From: Flavobacteriales bacterium
Lineage (GTDB): Bacteria > Bacteroidota > Bacteroidia > Flavobacteriales_F > PHOS-HE28
NCBI GenBank assembly: GCA_016716605.1
Contig: JADJWA010000001.1
Coordinates: 248,001-312,000, forward strand
Direction of reading: 5' to 3'
DNA length: 64,000 bases
The position numbers were made by a program, and so were the translations under genes. Each line of letters opens with the position of its first letter. Position 1 is the first letter of the stretch. Shown piece after piece: positions 53,001-61,452 of the stretch. The notes below the pieces were generated by a model. The model was not told where the DNA came from, did not search any database, and saw nothing but the letters and a program-made list of their open reading frames with translations.

Positions 53001-56000
53001 GACCAGTCCGAGCTGTCTTTCAACTTCACCCTGATGAACCTGGTGGCCGTGAACCAGGGCCGCATCGACAGTTGGGCCTTCAGCGTGGACAGCGTGTACA
53101 TGGACATGCTTCAGAACAACTTCCAACGTGCCGGGCTGAAGGGCAGGATCGGGCTGCCGATCAATGGCGAGCACGACTTCGTGAAGTACGTGGCCATCCT
53201 CGGTTTCGATGCCGACAGCAGCGAATTCGCCTTCACCCTGGAGGCCCAGCTGGAGGACACGCTCACCGCCCCGCTCTGGATCGCGGAGATGGAACTGGAA
53301 CCCAACAGCTATGTGCGCGCCACACTCAGCGACGACAGCAAGGTGCGCGCGGAATTGAACGGCAGCATCAGCATCAGCACAGCGCTCAGCAGCGAGCTGG
53401 GCATCGACCTCGGCAGCATCCCGAGCATCAACATGCCGGGCATGAACTTCGAGGACCTGGTGCTCGACAGCGAGGATGGCATCAGCTGCGGGAACTGCGC
53501 GTTCGCCTATGCAAGTCCGCAGAAAGAAGTGGGCGGCTTCCCGCTCAGCATCCGCAACCTCGCGCTGGAATTCGATGATCCCGCGCACCCCGCGCTGGTG
53601 GTGGAGCCGATGGTGAGCTTGAGCGGCGGTGAGGGCGAGGGAAGCTTCGCTGCGAGCGTTGCGCTCAAGTTCGTGACCGAATTGCAACTGGGAGCGAATG
53701 GCGTGGAACGCTTCGACTTCCGCGATGTGCTCTTCACCGGCATGCACCTCGATGTGGATGTAAGCGCCATGCGCCTCGTCGGCGACCTGCGCATCACGAA
53801 AACGGCCCTGAAGGAGGAGGTGAAGGGCGCGCTCACCGTAGGCTTCCCCATGGGTATCCGCGGGGACCTGCAGGCCATCTTCGGTACGATCAAGACGAAT
53901 CCGGCGGCCCCCATCAACACCAGCGCCCAGCACTACAGCTACTGGATGGTGGATGGCATGCTCTACTTCAACCCCGGCCTGATGATCATGACCGGCGTGG
54001 GCATCTATGGCTTCGGCGGCGGAGCATATCACCACATGCGCTTCATCGATGGGTCGCTCCCCACCAACGAGCGCATGGCGAGCATGGCGCCGCAAACGCC
54101 GCCAGACGAGATCCCACCCGCAGACACCAATGCTGGCGATGACCCGCCCGACGACTTCACCAGTGGGCTCACCGCCGATGCCAGTGCCGTGGGCAGTGGA
54201 CCTGCGCCGAGCGGAGGGCGCTATGAAGAGGACTTCAACACCTTCCTCGGCATCCGGCTGGGCCTGGTCTTCGGCACCTACCCGAATCCCAAAGGCTGCA
54301 ACATGGACCTCACCCTGCGTGCGGAATTCACGCAGGCAGGCGGTCTCAGCGCACTCATGGTCCGCGGCGACATCTACGGATTGGTGGACATACCCGAGCG
54401 CGATGAGGCGCGCATCACGGGCACCATCCTTTTCAGCTACGCCAACCGCGAAGGCAATGAAGTGATACACGCCAACCTGGCTGTGATGCTCGACTTCGAA
54501 GTGGCGCGCGGGGCAGGCACTGGCAACAAGCTCGTCGATGCCAACTTCCACACCGAGAGCCAGAGCGGCAAGTGGTACTTCATCATGGGCACGCCGGATA
54601 ATCCCGGCGGCATCGTTGTCGGCCCGCCCGGTGGTTCGCCCATCCTTAGCATCACGAATTACATCATGACGGGCAACGACAGCATCCCCTTCGAGCTGCC
54701 CGACCCGCCTGCGCGCATCATGGAGATCCTCGGCCTGAACGACCCCTCGCGCGGACTTGGTACCGAAGCGGAGACGGCTGCAGCCATTGGCGGCACGCGA
54801 GACATGGGACCGCTCGAGAACGGTGCGGGCTTCGCGTTCGGCGCAGGGTTCTCACTTGATATGGACATCAACCTCGCCGTGCTCTACGCCACCTTCGGCA
54901 TGTGCATCGGCTTCGACCTGCTCCTGAGCGAGATCCCGGAGAGCATGGTGTGCGCGGAGACAGGCCGTCGGCCCGGGGATAATGGCTGGTACGCGCAAGG
55001 CCAGTTCTATGCGGGCATGTGGGGCGAACTGGGCGTGCAGCTCGACCTTCTCTTCATGCGCTTCCGTGCGCCGATCCTGAGCATGAGCGCAGCCATGCTG
55101 CTGAGAGGCAACTTTCCCAACCCAAGCGGCTTCCGTGGCGATGCTGCGGTGCACTTCAGCGTGCTCAACGGCGCGATCACCGGCGACGCGAGCTTCCATG
55201 TGGAGGAGGGGCAGCAGTGCACCCTCATGCCGGCAGGCGATCCGTTGGCCGACTTCACATTCATCAAGGACCTGGGGCCGAAGGGCAATGACGTGAGCAT
55301 CTTCGATATGCCCACGGCCAGCTACAATCTGCCGGTGCTCGAAGTACTGGAGGTCCCCAAGCTGATCCGCCCGGATGGCAGCGTCGAGCTCTACCGCTTC
55401 CACCCTTACGTGAGCAGTTTCACGCTGCATGAGGTGAGCGGCAACGTGAACGTGCCTGGCAGCAACCGCTTCCAGGACGACCGGGGAACGATCAGCTACC
55501 TGAGCCGCACCGATGTGCTGAAGGCGCGCACCGACTACCGCACGCGGGTTGAAGTGAAGGTGCGAGAGGAATACGCGCCTTACCAATTGCGCGATTTCAT
55601 CCCCAACGGATCATCGAGTGCATGGCGCGAAGAGCGGAGCCAGAACTTCCGCACGGGCGCGGCGCCGGTCATGATCCCGGAGAGCAACGTGGACTACACC
55701 TACCCGGTGAACCGCCAGCGCTACTTCCTGCAGCAGGAATCGAACAACAAGGGCCGCGTGCGCCTCACCCTCGGCATGCCCTACCTGTTCGCGGCCACGG
55801 TGGAAGGTCGCAGCTACACCTACGTCGCCAAGTTCATCCCGCTCGGTGGCGGCGCATCGCAGGAGACGCCCATCGTGTACAGCGGCGGCATCGACATCCC
55901 GCTCACCGTTCCCACGCTTGATCCGCAGCGCATCTACATCGTGCAGTTGCTCCGCAGGCAGACCGCCACCGCGAGCGGCTTGCCCATGATCGGAGGAGCA

Positions 56001-57134
56001 CCAGGGGCAGCCGGGATCGGCGCGACGGCTGCTCCGGCGGCAGCCTACGCCGCGCAGATCGGCGCCCCGCTCACGCAGACCTTCATCGCCGCCAACGGCG
56101 ATGTGACGCGGATGAACCTCACCGGAGGGAATGTGCAGCGCGCCACCTCGCTTGCAGCGAACGACCATCTGCTCTACGCCTTCCGCTTCCGCTCGAGCAA
56201 GTTCAACACGCTCGCGGAGAAGTTCGCCGCGCTGACCCTCGATGGCCGCACTCCGGCGCGCTACGACGATTGGCGCAATGCCGATGCGCGAGGCCAGGCC
56301 GAGGAGCTCTTCGATGAGGCCGATATCCACGGCGTGTGGAAGAACGGACTGCAGAAGCTTGCCGCATTGGTCCGTTTCGCGCCCGACTGGAATGACAGCT
56401 ACTTCCGCTACACGGAGGACCGCATGTACAATGCGCTCCAACAGTACCGCACCCGCCGCAGCTACAGCTTCCCGGGCAACAGCGTCACGCTGCCGCCCTT
56501 CCCCATGGCGCATTGGCTGCTATGGAGCAGCAGGCCGGAGGCTGTGGTGAGCTACAACGGTGTGATCGACTCGCCGATCAGCGATAACGAGAGCGAGATC
56601 GCTGCATCGCCCACGCCCCTGCTCAACGTGCCAGCAGGCAGTTGGGGGATCGCCTCCGTCGGGACGCTGCCGGGCGGCGGCGCGCCCGGAGGATTGAGCG
56701 GCATGTTCGCCGGTGTCGGATCCGGCTCCGTGGCACAGATGAGCCCTTGGTACAGCTTCGGCTTCCTCTACCGCGCGGGCAAGCTTGCCTCGGAGGATCA
56801 GGGCACCATCCGAGTGGCGGCGCTGAACGCGCTGAACGCCCCGGGCAGCAACGGTGATAACCTCAGCAATCTCCTGCTGCTCCATGGCCCTCAGCTCAAC
56901 CGTATCAACATGCGCCTCAACGCCATGCAATCGTACACCGCCATGCACCTGCTGCACTCGGGCAATCTTCCTGCGCCGACACAGGAGTTCCCCGTGTACT
57001 ACAATGCCACCTACCACATCAAGATGCATTTCCGCTCGCCGATACCCGCCTCGCGGAACACCTCGTCCATAAAACCCTTCACCCTGCGCTATGAGGAGCC
57101 TCCTGCTTACAACGACGGCACTGTGCTGTACTAG
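50067..57134 (+). CDS. Giant secreted protein, TANFOR-domain-like
   Basis: 2355 residues, signal peptide MNTRKPWPTLRGTLLLVILC...ASG. The N-terminal 200 residues resemble the TANFOR domain of large Bacteroidota proteins: YPMTVTTTAPLPPPLTWAEL, LLVLRCVERGILIRSRPEFV, FTGITYAQIRDEQLLPEGYW, and the Cys-bearing ICVQLLACPDG and TNICGTTFTL. Fibronectin-like segments follow to about 575 (YYWRLHWKTDP). From about 600 to 1330 lies a long repetitive beta region, then an acidic Pro/Asp linker (about 1340-1375), a barrel- or solenoid-like middle, and a C-terminal part with an Ala-rich stretch near 1985. No T9SS tail is seen at the end, so its export route past the periplasm is unclear. It is coupled by overlaps to genes on both sides. 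Confidence 0.8.
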   Translation: MNTRKPWPTLRGTLLLVILCIAARASGQSYPMTVTTTAPLPPPLTWAELQDQAAEATVTINSTASGSRSVTALLVLRCVERGILIRSRPEFVPSQCTDIDPGTTVLNVDELAERFAGAGIGEGDFEFTGITYAQIRDEQLLPEGYWEICVQLLACPDGEAVSAPIPAGCSGWLVVHPPPPVFTNICGTTFTLPDGLLNIAWTFSPPPALADRIMYRLDIVRIDPPGDRVGDANDAMLSATEPELFTAVSEDLVMNIEIPDQLMLDAGYYYAVRVSAVLNGGMADESALVRSEVCSFLYAPEGVSGNGVLRAVWPQGNDWVPFDFVNIVTRFEPYRDYTRFTYSTTLREIGGSALPDYSRTLNWPDGPPGSQGYVSFGDITAYESQFLSVFHPNGAIPDNSFQRGRRYQWRTNGDFTLGGTTVHGDSGEEPFGIGMGPSQQQSPADGAIVPAGNVELRWLTALPPSEPLPPFAVVQATMAGGTTFIDGWHAEHWQIEVSRRSDFSTIAYTTHGSLTGQNWSITSALAAEEAFVNDLYKELNATANLTEEGTYYWRLHWKTDPDDITSANYNTSPVSRFCVGHCDDEPSSETPAEEPAGTCVSVCLADPITNLTAVGGLDAGDIVRVGKFNMTVLTVNGSTTYSGTGKIPVRFLNDVNIMVEFSELRWNSDGRMLKGRVEARHDWNPPSLNTITSGITRIPNMSEDDVETMNGLIQDGLRLASMFDSGREIGMPIGIDREVGDRQVTLGIINMRFDSLRACLDMVAGIDVMEIRTMLSFGIGDMCFTPDGLGDEGRAYLPNDVLVTGDLGTEFRFRGGASTDVSDLTYVDWDCYGFRCMQVACAVKFDRGTIVPEGDHDEASTEKVEARFKFQVCREAVHDGAVTEWNVMAAFTMDPFEVPGAEDWVFTVEEAWLDWSTIANPEGIDFPEGYDHPAILEGATHELWKGFYMKRLAMRTPETWGDGTGAPVGASLNNFMIDDQSELSFNFTLMNLVAVNQGRIDSWAFSVDSVYMDMLQNNFQRAGLKGRIGLPINGEHDFVKYVAILGFDADSSEFAFTLEAQLEDTLTAPLWIAEMELEPNSYVRATLSDDSKVRAELNGSISISTALSSELGIDLGSIPSINMPGMNFEDLVLDSEDGISCGNCAFAYASPQKEVGGFPLSIRNLALEFDDPAHPALVVEPMVSLSGGEGEGSFAASVALKFVTELQLGANGVERFDFRDVLFTGMHLDVDVSAMRLVGDLRITKTALKEEVKGALTVGFPMGIRGDLQAIFGTIKTNPAAPINTSAQHYSYWMVDGMLYFNPGLMIMTGVGIYGFGGGAYHHMRFIDGSLPTNERMASMAPQTPPDEIPPADTNAGDDPPDDFTSGLTADASAVGSGPAPSGGRYEEDFNTFLGIRLGLVFGTYPNPKGCNMDLTLRAEFTQAGGLSALMVRGDIYGLVDIPERDEARITGTILFSYANREGNEVIHANLAVMLDFEVARGAGTGNKLVDANFHTESQSGKWYFIMGTPDNPGGIVVGPPGGSPILSITNYIMTGNDSIPFELPDPPARIMEILGLNDPSRGLGTEAETAAAIGGTRDMGPLENGAGFAFGAGFSLDMDINLAVLYATFGMCIGFDLLLSEIPESMVCAETGRRPGDNGWYAQGQFYAGMWGELGVQLDLLFMRFRAPILSMSAAMLLRGNFPNPSGFRGDAAVHFSVLNGAITGDASFHVEEGQQCTLMPAGDPLADFTFIKDLGPKGNDVSIFDMPTASYNLPVLEVLEVPKLIRPDGSVELYRFHPYVSSFTLHEVSGNVNVPGSNRFQDDRGTISYLSRTDVLKARTDYRTRVEVKVREEYAPYQLRDFIPNGSSSAWREERSQNFRTGAAPVMIPESNVDYTYPVNRQRYFLQQESNNKGRVRLTLGMPYLFAATVEGRSYTYVAKFIPLGGGASQETPIVYSGGIDIPLTVPTLDPQRIYIVQLLRRQTATASGLPMIGGAPGAAGIGATAAPAAAYAAQIGAPLTQTFIAANGDVTRMNLTGGNVQRATSLAANDHLLYAFRFRSSKFNTLAEKFAALTLDGRTPARYDDWRNADARGQAEELFDEADIHGVWKNGLQKLAALVRFAPDWNDSYFRYTEDRMYNALQQYRTRRSYSFPGNSVTLPPFPMAHWLLWSSRPEAVVSYNGVIDSPISDNESEIAASPTPLLNVPAGSWGIASVGTLPGGGAPGGLSGMFAGVGSGSVAQMSPWYSFGFLYRAGKLASEDQGTIRVAALNALNAPGSNGDNLSNLLLLHGPQLNRINMRLNAMQSYTAMHLLHSGNLPAPTQEFPVYYNATYHIKMHFRSPIPASRNTSSIKPFTLRYEEPPAYNDGTVLY

Positions 57135-59247
57135 CCTGCTGGCACAGTCGCCCATCTCGCGCGCCGATTCGCTTGCGCTGCTGCGTGAGGATTCGATCTA
57201 TCGTGCTGAGCGCGGCAAGCTCTATGCGCACATCGTGGTTAAAGCCCACTACGACGGCAGGGTGGTGCGCCTGCGCTGGGCGCCGGATGCGCCGGGCGGC
57301 TGGCTGAATGCCAACCAGCTCGGCTACCTAGTGGAGCGTGCGGATCTCGGCAGCGTTTCGGACACCAGTGCGCGCGAGGCAAACGCATTCGTGAACCTGA
57401 CGCCAACGAAGCTCGCCCCGCTCGGGCAGCAAGGCTGGAAGGACCTGCATGCGCGCCTACCCGACGACCTCTACGTGATGGTGGCCGGGGAGATGATCCA
57501 CACAGCGCTGCTTCCTGCGAACATGGGCTTCGACAAGAACATCAAAGAAGCCAGCGACAGGCTGAAGGAACGGTTCGGATTCGCATTGCTGGCCGCTGAC
57601 TTGTCGTGGCCAGCAGCACAAGCCAGTGGCCTAGCCTACACAGACGAGAACGTGGTGCCCGGTCATCAATATCTCTACCGCGTGAAGGTGGCCACGGAGA
57701 ACGCCAGCTACCCGATCGGCGATGGTGCAGTGGCCGTGAACACGGAGAAGGCCGATGTCATCAAGCTGCCGATCATCACCCGCGTGAACGAACAGGACAG
57801 CCTGATGATGATCAACTGGCCGCGTGCAGCCCACGAAGCGCACTTCACCGCGTACGATGTGGAGCGCAGCGCAGATGGTGGCGGCTCATGGAAGAAGATC
57901 AACCCGCAGCCCTTCGTCAGTTTCACCAACCCCGATCTGCCCGGTACCAAGGATGTCATCGTGTACACCGATACCGTGGATGCCACGAAGCGCGCGTACA
58001 GCTATCGCATCATCGGCCTAACTGCCTTCGGTACACGCAGCGCGCCGAGCAAACCGGTGCAGGCCACCTGGCGTGACCGGACCCCGCCGCCTTCGCCCAC
58101 GAACGTTCGCGCTACGGAGAAGGAGGGCACCATCGAGATCACTTGGGACTATCCGGCCGGCGTGAAGGACCTCAAGGGCTTCCATGTGACTCGCGGCACC
58201 AGCGTGGCCAGCGATGAGCGGGCACTGAATAGCGCGCCGCTTCCGCCCACTGCGCGCAGCTTCGTGGACAAGTCGCCGGAGACCTTGAAGCACAACTACT
58301 ATCTGGTGATCGCCGTGGACACAGCGAACAATCCAGGCCTGAGCATGAGCGCCATGGGCAGCGTGGTGGACAGCATACCGCCCGGGCGGCCCATCGGCCT
58401 CGAGGGCAAGGTGGACACCAACGGCGTAGTCACGCTGAAATGGCGCCTCGGCAAGGAAGCCGATCTGTACGGCTATCATGTGTTCTGGCAGAACCAACGC
58501 GACCACGTGGAGAGCCGGCTCACCGGGACAGCGGTGCGCGATACCGTCTACACCGATACCATCAGCATGCGCACGCTCACCGAGAAAGTGCTCTACAAGG
58601 TGATGGCCGTGGACCTGAACCGGAACGGCAGTGCGCACAGCGAACTGATCGAGCTGCAGCGGCCCGATCGGAGACCACCCACCGCGCCGGTGTTCAAGGA
58701 TTACCGTGTGAGCGACGATGGCATCTGGCTGCGCTGGGCGCCCAGCAGCAGCGATGATGTGGTGCGGCACTGCCTGCTGCGCCGTGCGGTCGGGGAGACG
58801 AAGTGGGACACCATCGCGAGGGTGCCTTCCGAGGAGGAGCGCTTCGGGTTCATTGATCAGGACAGCGGCAAGCCGGCTTATTACGAGTACGCCGTGGTCG
58901 CCATTGACGATGCCGGTTGGGCCACGTTCAGCCACCAGAAACCGAAGCTCCGAATGAACAGCCGAGACAAGCTGCCGAAGGTGGAGATGCTCGAGGCGGA
59001 AGCCTTCCCGGACAAGAAGTACGTGCAGCTCAGCTGGGAGTACGCGCCACGCGACGGGGTGAAGTTCATCCTTTACAAGAGCATCAACGGCGGTAAATGG
59101 CAGCAGTTCGAGTTGCTTCCAGGAACCGCGCGCGCCCACAAGGACCGGCTGGTCAAGCCGGGCGATGAGCTCGGCTACTTCATCCAGGTGGTCACCACCC
59201 GCGGCCGCGACAGCGACTATTCACCGAAGGCGAGGGTGAGGATGTGA
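57091..59247 (+). CDS. Secreted protein with fibronectin type III repeats
   Basis: 718 residues. The start overlaps the previous gene by 44 bp, and the overlap encodes most of the signal peptide MRSLLLTTTALCCTSLLAQ. After an N-terminal domain with VVRLRWAPDAPGGWLNANQL come four or five FnIII-type modules from about 225: FTAYDVERSADGGGSWKKIN, PPSPTNVRATEKEGTIEITW (about 337), PPGRPIGLEGKVDTNGVVTL (about 432), RPPTAPVFKDYRVSDDGIWL (about 530) and KKYVQLSWEYAPRDGVKFIL (about 645). No C-terminal sorting tail. Probably an envelope or surface adhesive partner of the 2355-residue protein; function otherwise unknown. It converges on the response-regulator gene 50 bp away. Confidence 0.85.
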   Translation: MRSLLLTTTALCCTSLLAQSPISRADSLALLREDSIYRAERGKLYAHIVVKAHYDGRVVRLRWAPDAPGGWLNANQLGYLVERADLGSVSDTSAREANAFVNLTPTKLAPLGQQGWKDLHARLPDDLYVMVAGEMIHTALLPANMGFDKNIKEASDRLKERFGFALLAADLSWPAAQASGLAYTDENVVPGHQYLYRVKVATENASYPIGDGAVAVNTEKADVIKLPIITRVNEQDSLMMINWPRAAHEAHFTAYDVERSADGGGSWKKINPQPFVSFTNPDLPGTKDVIVYTDTVDATKRAYSYRIIGLTAFGTRSAPSKPVQATWRDRTPPPSPTNVRATEKEGTIEITWDYPAGVKDLKGFHVTRGTSVASDERALNSAPLPPTARSFVDKSPETLKHNYYLVIAVDTANNPGLSMSAMGSVVDSIPPGRPIGLEGKVDTNGVVTLKWRLGKEADLYGYHVFWQNQRDHVESRLTGTAVRDTVYTDTISMRTLTEKVLYKVMAVDLNRNGSAHSELIELQRPDRRPPTAPVFKDYRVSDDGIWLRWAPSSSDDVVRHCLLRRAVGETKWDTIARVPSEEERFGFIDQDSGKPAYYEYAVVAIDDAGWATFSHQKPKLRMNSRDKLPKVEMLEAEAFPDKKYVQLSWEYAPRDGVKFILYKSINGGKWQQFELLPGTARAHKDRLVKPGDELGYFIQVVTTRGRDSDYSPKARVRM

Positions 59248-59297
59248 GCGATCCGGCTTGCTGTTGGGCAGGATGGCCTGCGACAGCGCGGCATGCA

Positions 59298-59933
59298 TCA
59301 CCGCGACTTGTATCTCTCCACGGCCTCTTCGCGGCTGCCAACATGCAGCTTCTTGTAGACGCTGTGGATGTGCGCCTTCACCGTGCTGATCGATAGGCCC
59401 TCCTGCTGAGCGATCTCCTTGTAGAGCAGCCCTTGCGCGAGCATGTCCAGCACCTTCTGCTCCCGCGGCGTGAGCGCCTCGTGCTCATTCGAAGCGGCGG
59501 AGGCCGAAGGCCGAAGATGATCCACCAGCCGACGCGCTACGCTCGCACTCATGGGCGCACCGCCCCGGGCAAGCTCGCGCACGGCTTCCAGCATGGCGAT
59601 GGGCGTGCTGCTCTTGAGCATGTAACCATTGGCGCCGGCCTTGAGCGCTTCAAAAACGCGCATGTCATCGTCATGCACCGTGAAGACCATGAACTGCGCA
59701 CGGGGCAGGAAAGGCCTGAGCTTGCGCAGCAGCTCGATGCCGCTGGCTCCAGGCAGGCCGATATCGCTGATGACCACATCCGCCTTCAACTCCGTGATGG
59801 ACGGGAAGGCCTCCTCGGCGCTCTTGTACTCGGCGAGCAGGTCCATGTCCTGAGCGCGCGAGATCACGGTGCGCAGGAACTGCCGCATCTGAGGGAGGTC
59901 CTCCACGATGGCAAGACGGATCGGCTGGTCCAC
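59298..59933 (-). CDS. NarL/LuxR-type response regulator
   Basis: 211 residues from GTG 59933 (first residues VDQPIRLAIVEDLPQMRQFL, initiated as Met); codons upstream overlap the kinase end. Receiver domain 1-120 with acidic pocket Glu11-Asp12, phosphoacceptor Asp57 (VVISDIGLPG), Thr85 and Lys107 (GYMLKSSTP). DNA-binding LuxR-type helix-turn-helix at 153-211 (LTPREQKVLDMLAQGLLYKE, ISTVKAHIHSVYKKLHV). It follows the HisKA_3 kinase on the same strand by 40 bp and is its natural partner. The GTGTACTAG motif in the gap in front of it suggests self-regulation. Confidence 0.93.
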   Translation of the reverse strand: MDQPIRLAIVEDLPQMRQFLRTVISRAQDMDLLAEYKSAEEAFPSITELKADVVISDIGLPGASGIELLRKLRPFLPRAQFMVFTVHDDDMRVFEALKAGANGYMLKSSTPIAMLEAVRELARGGAPMSASVARRLVDHLRPSASAASNEHEALTPREQKVLDMLAQGLLYKEIAQQEGLSISTVKAHIHSVYKKLHVGSREEAVERYKSR

Positions 59934-59965
59934 CCTCGAAATGTAGCGGGCCCCGGGCCTCGCTG

Positions 59966-59982
59966 GCGGTGTACTAGACCGC
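59966..59982. promoter_or_regulatory. GTGTACTAG motif in front of the response-regulator gene
   Basis: GCGGT-GTACTAG-ACCGC is an inverted repeat (59966-59982) that contains GTGTACTAG (59969-59977), the same 9-mer as one arm of the palindrome at 48266-48300. It includes the kinase stop codon and lies 33 bases before the regulator start. Confidence 0.4.
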
Positions 59983-61443
59983 GGCCAACGGCACCTCGAT
60001 GCGCGCGGTTGTGCCAGCGCCCAAGGTGCTTTCGATCCCGAAGGTGCCACTGAGCGCCTTCACGCGCTCGGCCACGCTTACTGTGCCGGTACCAGAACCA
60101 AGCCGGATGTCAACGTCGAATCCGCGCCCATCGTCGGCAACGGTCATGATCAGGTTGTCATGGCGCTGCACCATCCGCAGCATGGCATGGCGCGCGTGGG
60201 AATGCTTCACCACATTGAGGAGCAGCTCCTTGGCGATGAGCAGGAGATGCCTTCGTTGATCAGCTGAAAGCCTGGTCATCGGCGTGGCGACCTCTGCATG
60301 CGATTCAAGCTCGATCTCAGCGCGATCAAGCAACTCAGCCGCTGAGGATCGTATGTAAGCCACCAGGTCGCCCAAGGTATCCTGCCCCGATCCGAGTGCC
60401 CAAACGATGCGGCGCATATTGTCAGTGACCTCGCGCGCCCCCTCGCTCACGCGCCTCAACGCCTCGCGGGGATCGTGGAGCCCCCCATCCATGCTTGCGA
60501 GCTCTCCCTCCATGGCGATCAGCGCCAGGCTGCTCCCCAGATCATCATGCAGATCATGCGCGATGCGGACGCGCTCTTCGAGGAGCGCACGCTCCCGGTC
60601 CAGCTGCTCTCGGTGCTTGCGTAATCGGGCGCGAAGCACGGCACGGAAAACCAGCCAGCTGCACGCGGCGATCCCAAGGATCATCAAGCTCCGGAACCAC
60701 CACGTTGCCCAGAAAGGCGGAAGTATCCTGAATTCCGCCACCGAGGCCGGTCCCCAGTGGCCTTTGGCTGTGCGCGCCTTCACTTCGAAGCGATACTCAC
60801 CAGGTGGCAGGAAATTGAACGTGACCCGGTCCTCATCACCCACCAAGGTCCATGCGCTGTCCGATCCGATCAATCGGAACGCGAACTCATCACGTTCGCG
60901 ATCGATGAGGTTGGCGCTTCGGAGCAGAAAGGTGAGGCGGTCGAGGTCATGCGCGAGTTCTATGCCTCCGCCGTTGTTGAGGTCCACGTCCGTTGCGATC
61001 AGGCTATCGAGCGCGAGCACGCGCGGAATCTGCACCGATGGGGGCGCAACGTTCACCAGCCCTTCCCTTCGAACCGTGAAGAAGCCCTCCCAGGTGCCCA
61101 CGATCAGCGGCCCTTCGAGCGGCTCATGCATGGGGCTCAGGTTGAGCGGACCCGACGGCAGGCCATCCACCACGGTGATCATCGTGGATCGGTTCGTTGC
61201 AGGGTCGAAGTGCTGCAATGAGTTGGGCAACGTCATCCACAAGCCGCCGTCCTGCATGGCCGCCATCTCGGTGATGTTGCGCGAGCTGAGCGAAGCGCTC
61301 ATATCCTTCACTTCTGAGGTTCTCGTTGCATCGGGTTGCAGCATGGCCAGCCCCGTGTGCTTCACGGCGAACCATAATCGTGCGTCCGGTGTCTCGGCCA
61401 TGTCGCTCACCTCGAAGGGCGCGAGTGATGCCGGTCCGCTCAC
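59974..61443 (-). CDS. Sensor kinase, C-terminal part (propeller end, Y_Y_Y, HisKA_3, HATPase)
   Basis: 489 residues if begun at GTG 61443. It continues in the same frame from the gene at 61453-63063 across a TAA and three codons, so it is the second half of one protein of about 1029 residues. Contents: last propeller repeats (about 15-125, LWFAVKHTGLAML, GGLWMTLPNSL, GTWEGFFTV), a Y_Y_Y-type beta domain (about 165-240, FLPPGEYRFEVKARTAKGHW), one transmembrane helix (about 248-268), HisKA_3 with phosphoacceptor His299 (RIAHDLHDDLGSS), N-box KELLLNVVKHS (405-415) and DDGRGFD (437-443). All catalytic motifs are intact. Alone it would lack a signal peptide and the sensor. Confidence 0.9.
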   Translation of the reverse strand: MSGPASLAPFEVSDMAETPDARLWFAVKHTGLAMLQPDATRTSEVKDMSASLSSRNITEMAAMQDGGLWMTLPNSLQHFDPATNRSTMITVVDGLPSGPLNLSPMHEPLEGPLIVGTWEGFFTVRREGLVNVAPPSVQIPRVLALDSLIATDVDLNNGGGIELAHDLDRLTFLLRSANLIDRERDEFAFRLIGSDSAWTLVGDEDRVTFNFLPPGEYRFEVKARTAKGHWGPASVAEFRILPPFWATWWFRSLMILGIAACSWLVFRAVLRARLRKHREQLDRERALLEERVRIAHDLHDDLGSSLALIAMEGELASMDGGLHDPREALRRVSEGAREVTDNMRRIVWALGSGQDTLGDLVAYIRSSAAELLDRAEIELESHAEVATPMTRLSADQRRHLLLIAKELLLNVVKHSHARHAMLRMVQRHDNLIMTVADDGRGFDVDIRLGSGTGTVSVAERVKALSGTFGIESTLGAGTTARIEVPLAAV

Positions 61444-61452
61444 TGCTTCGAT

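Noticed and set aside
52215..54551. A 778-codon open frame on the minus strand inside the giant gene
   Set aside because: Shadow of the 2355-residue gene; His/Ala/Glu-rich with no recognisable motif or start context.
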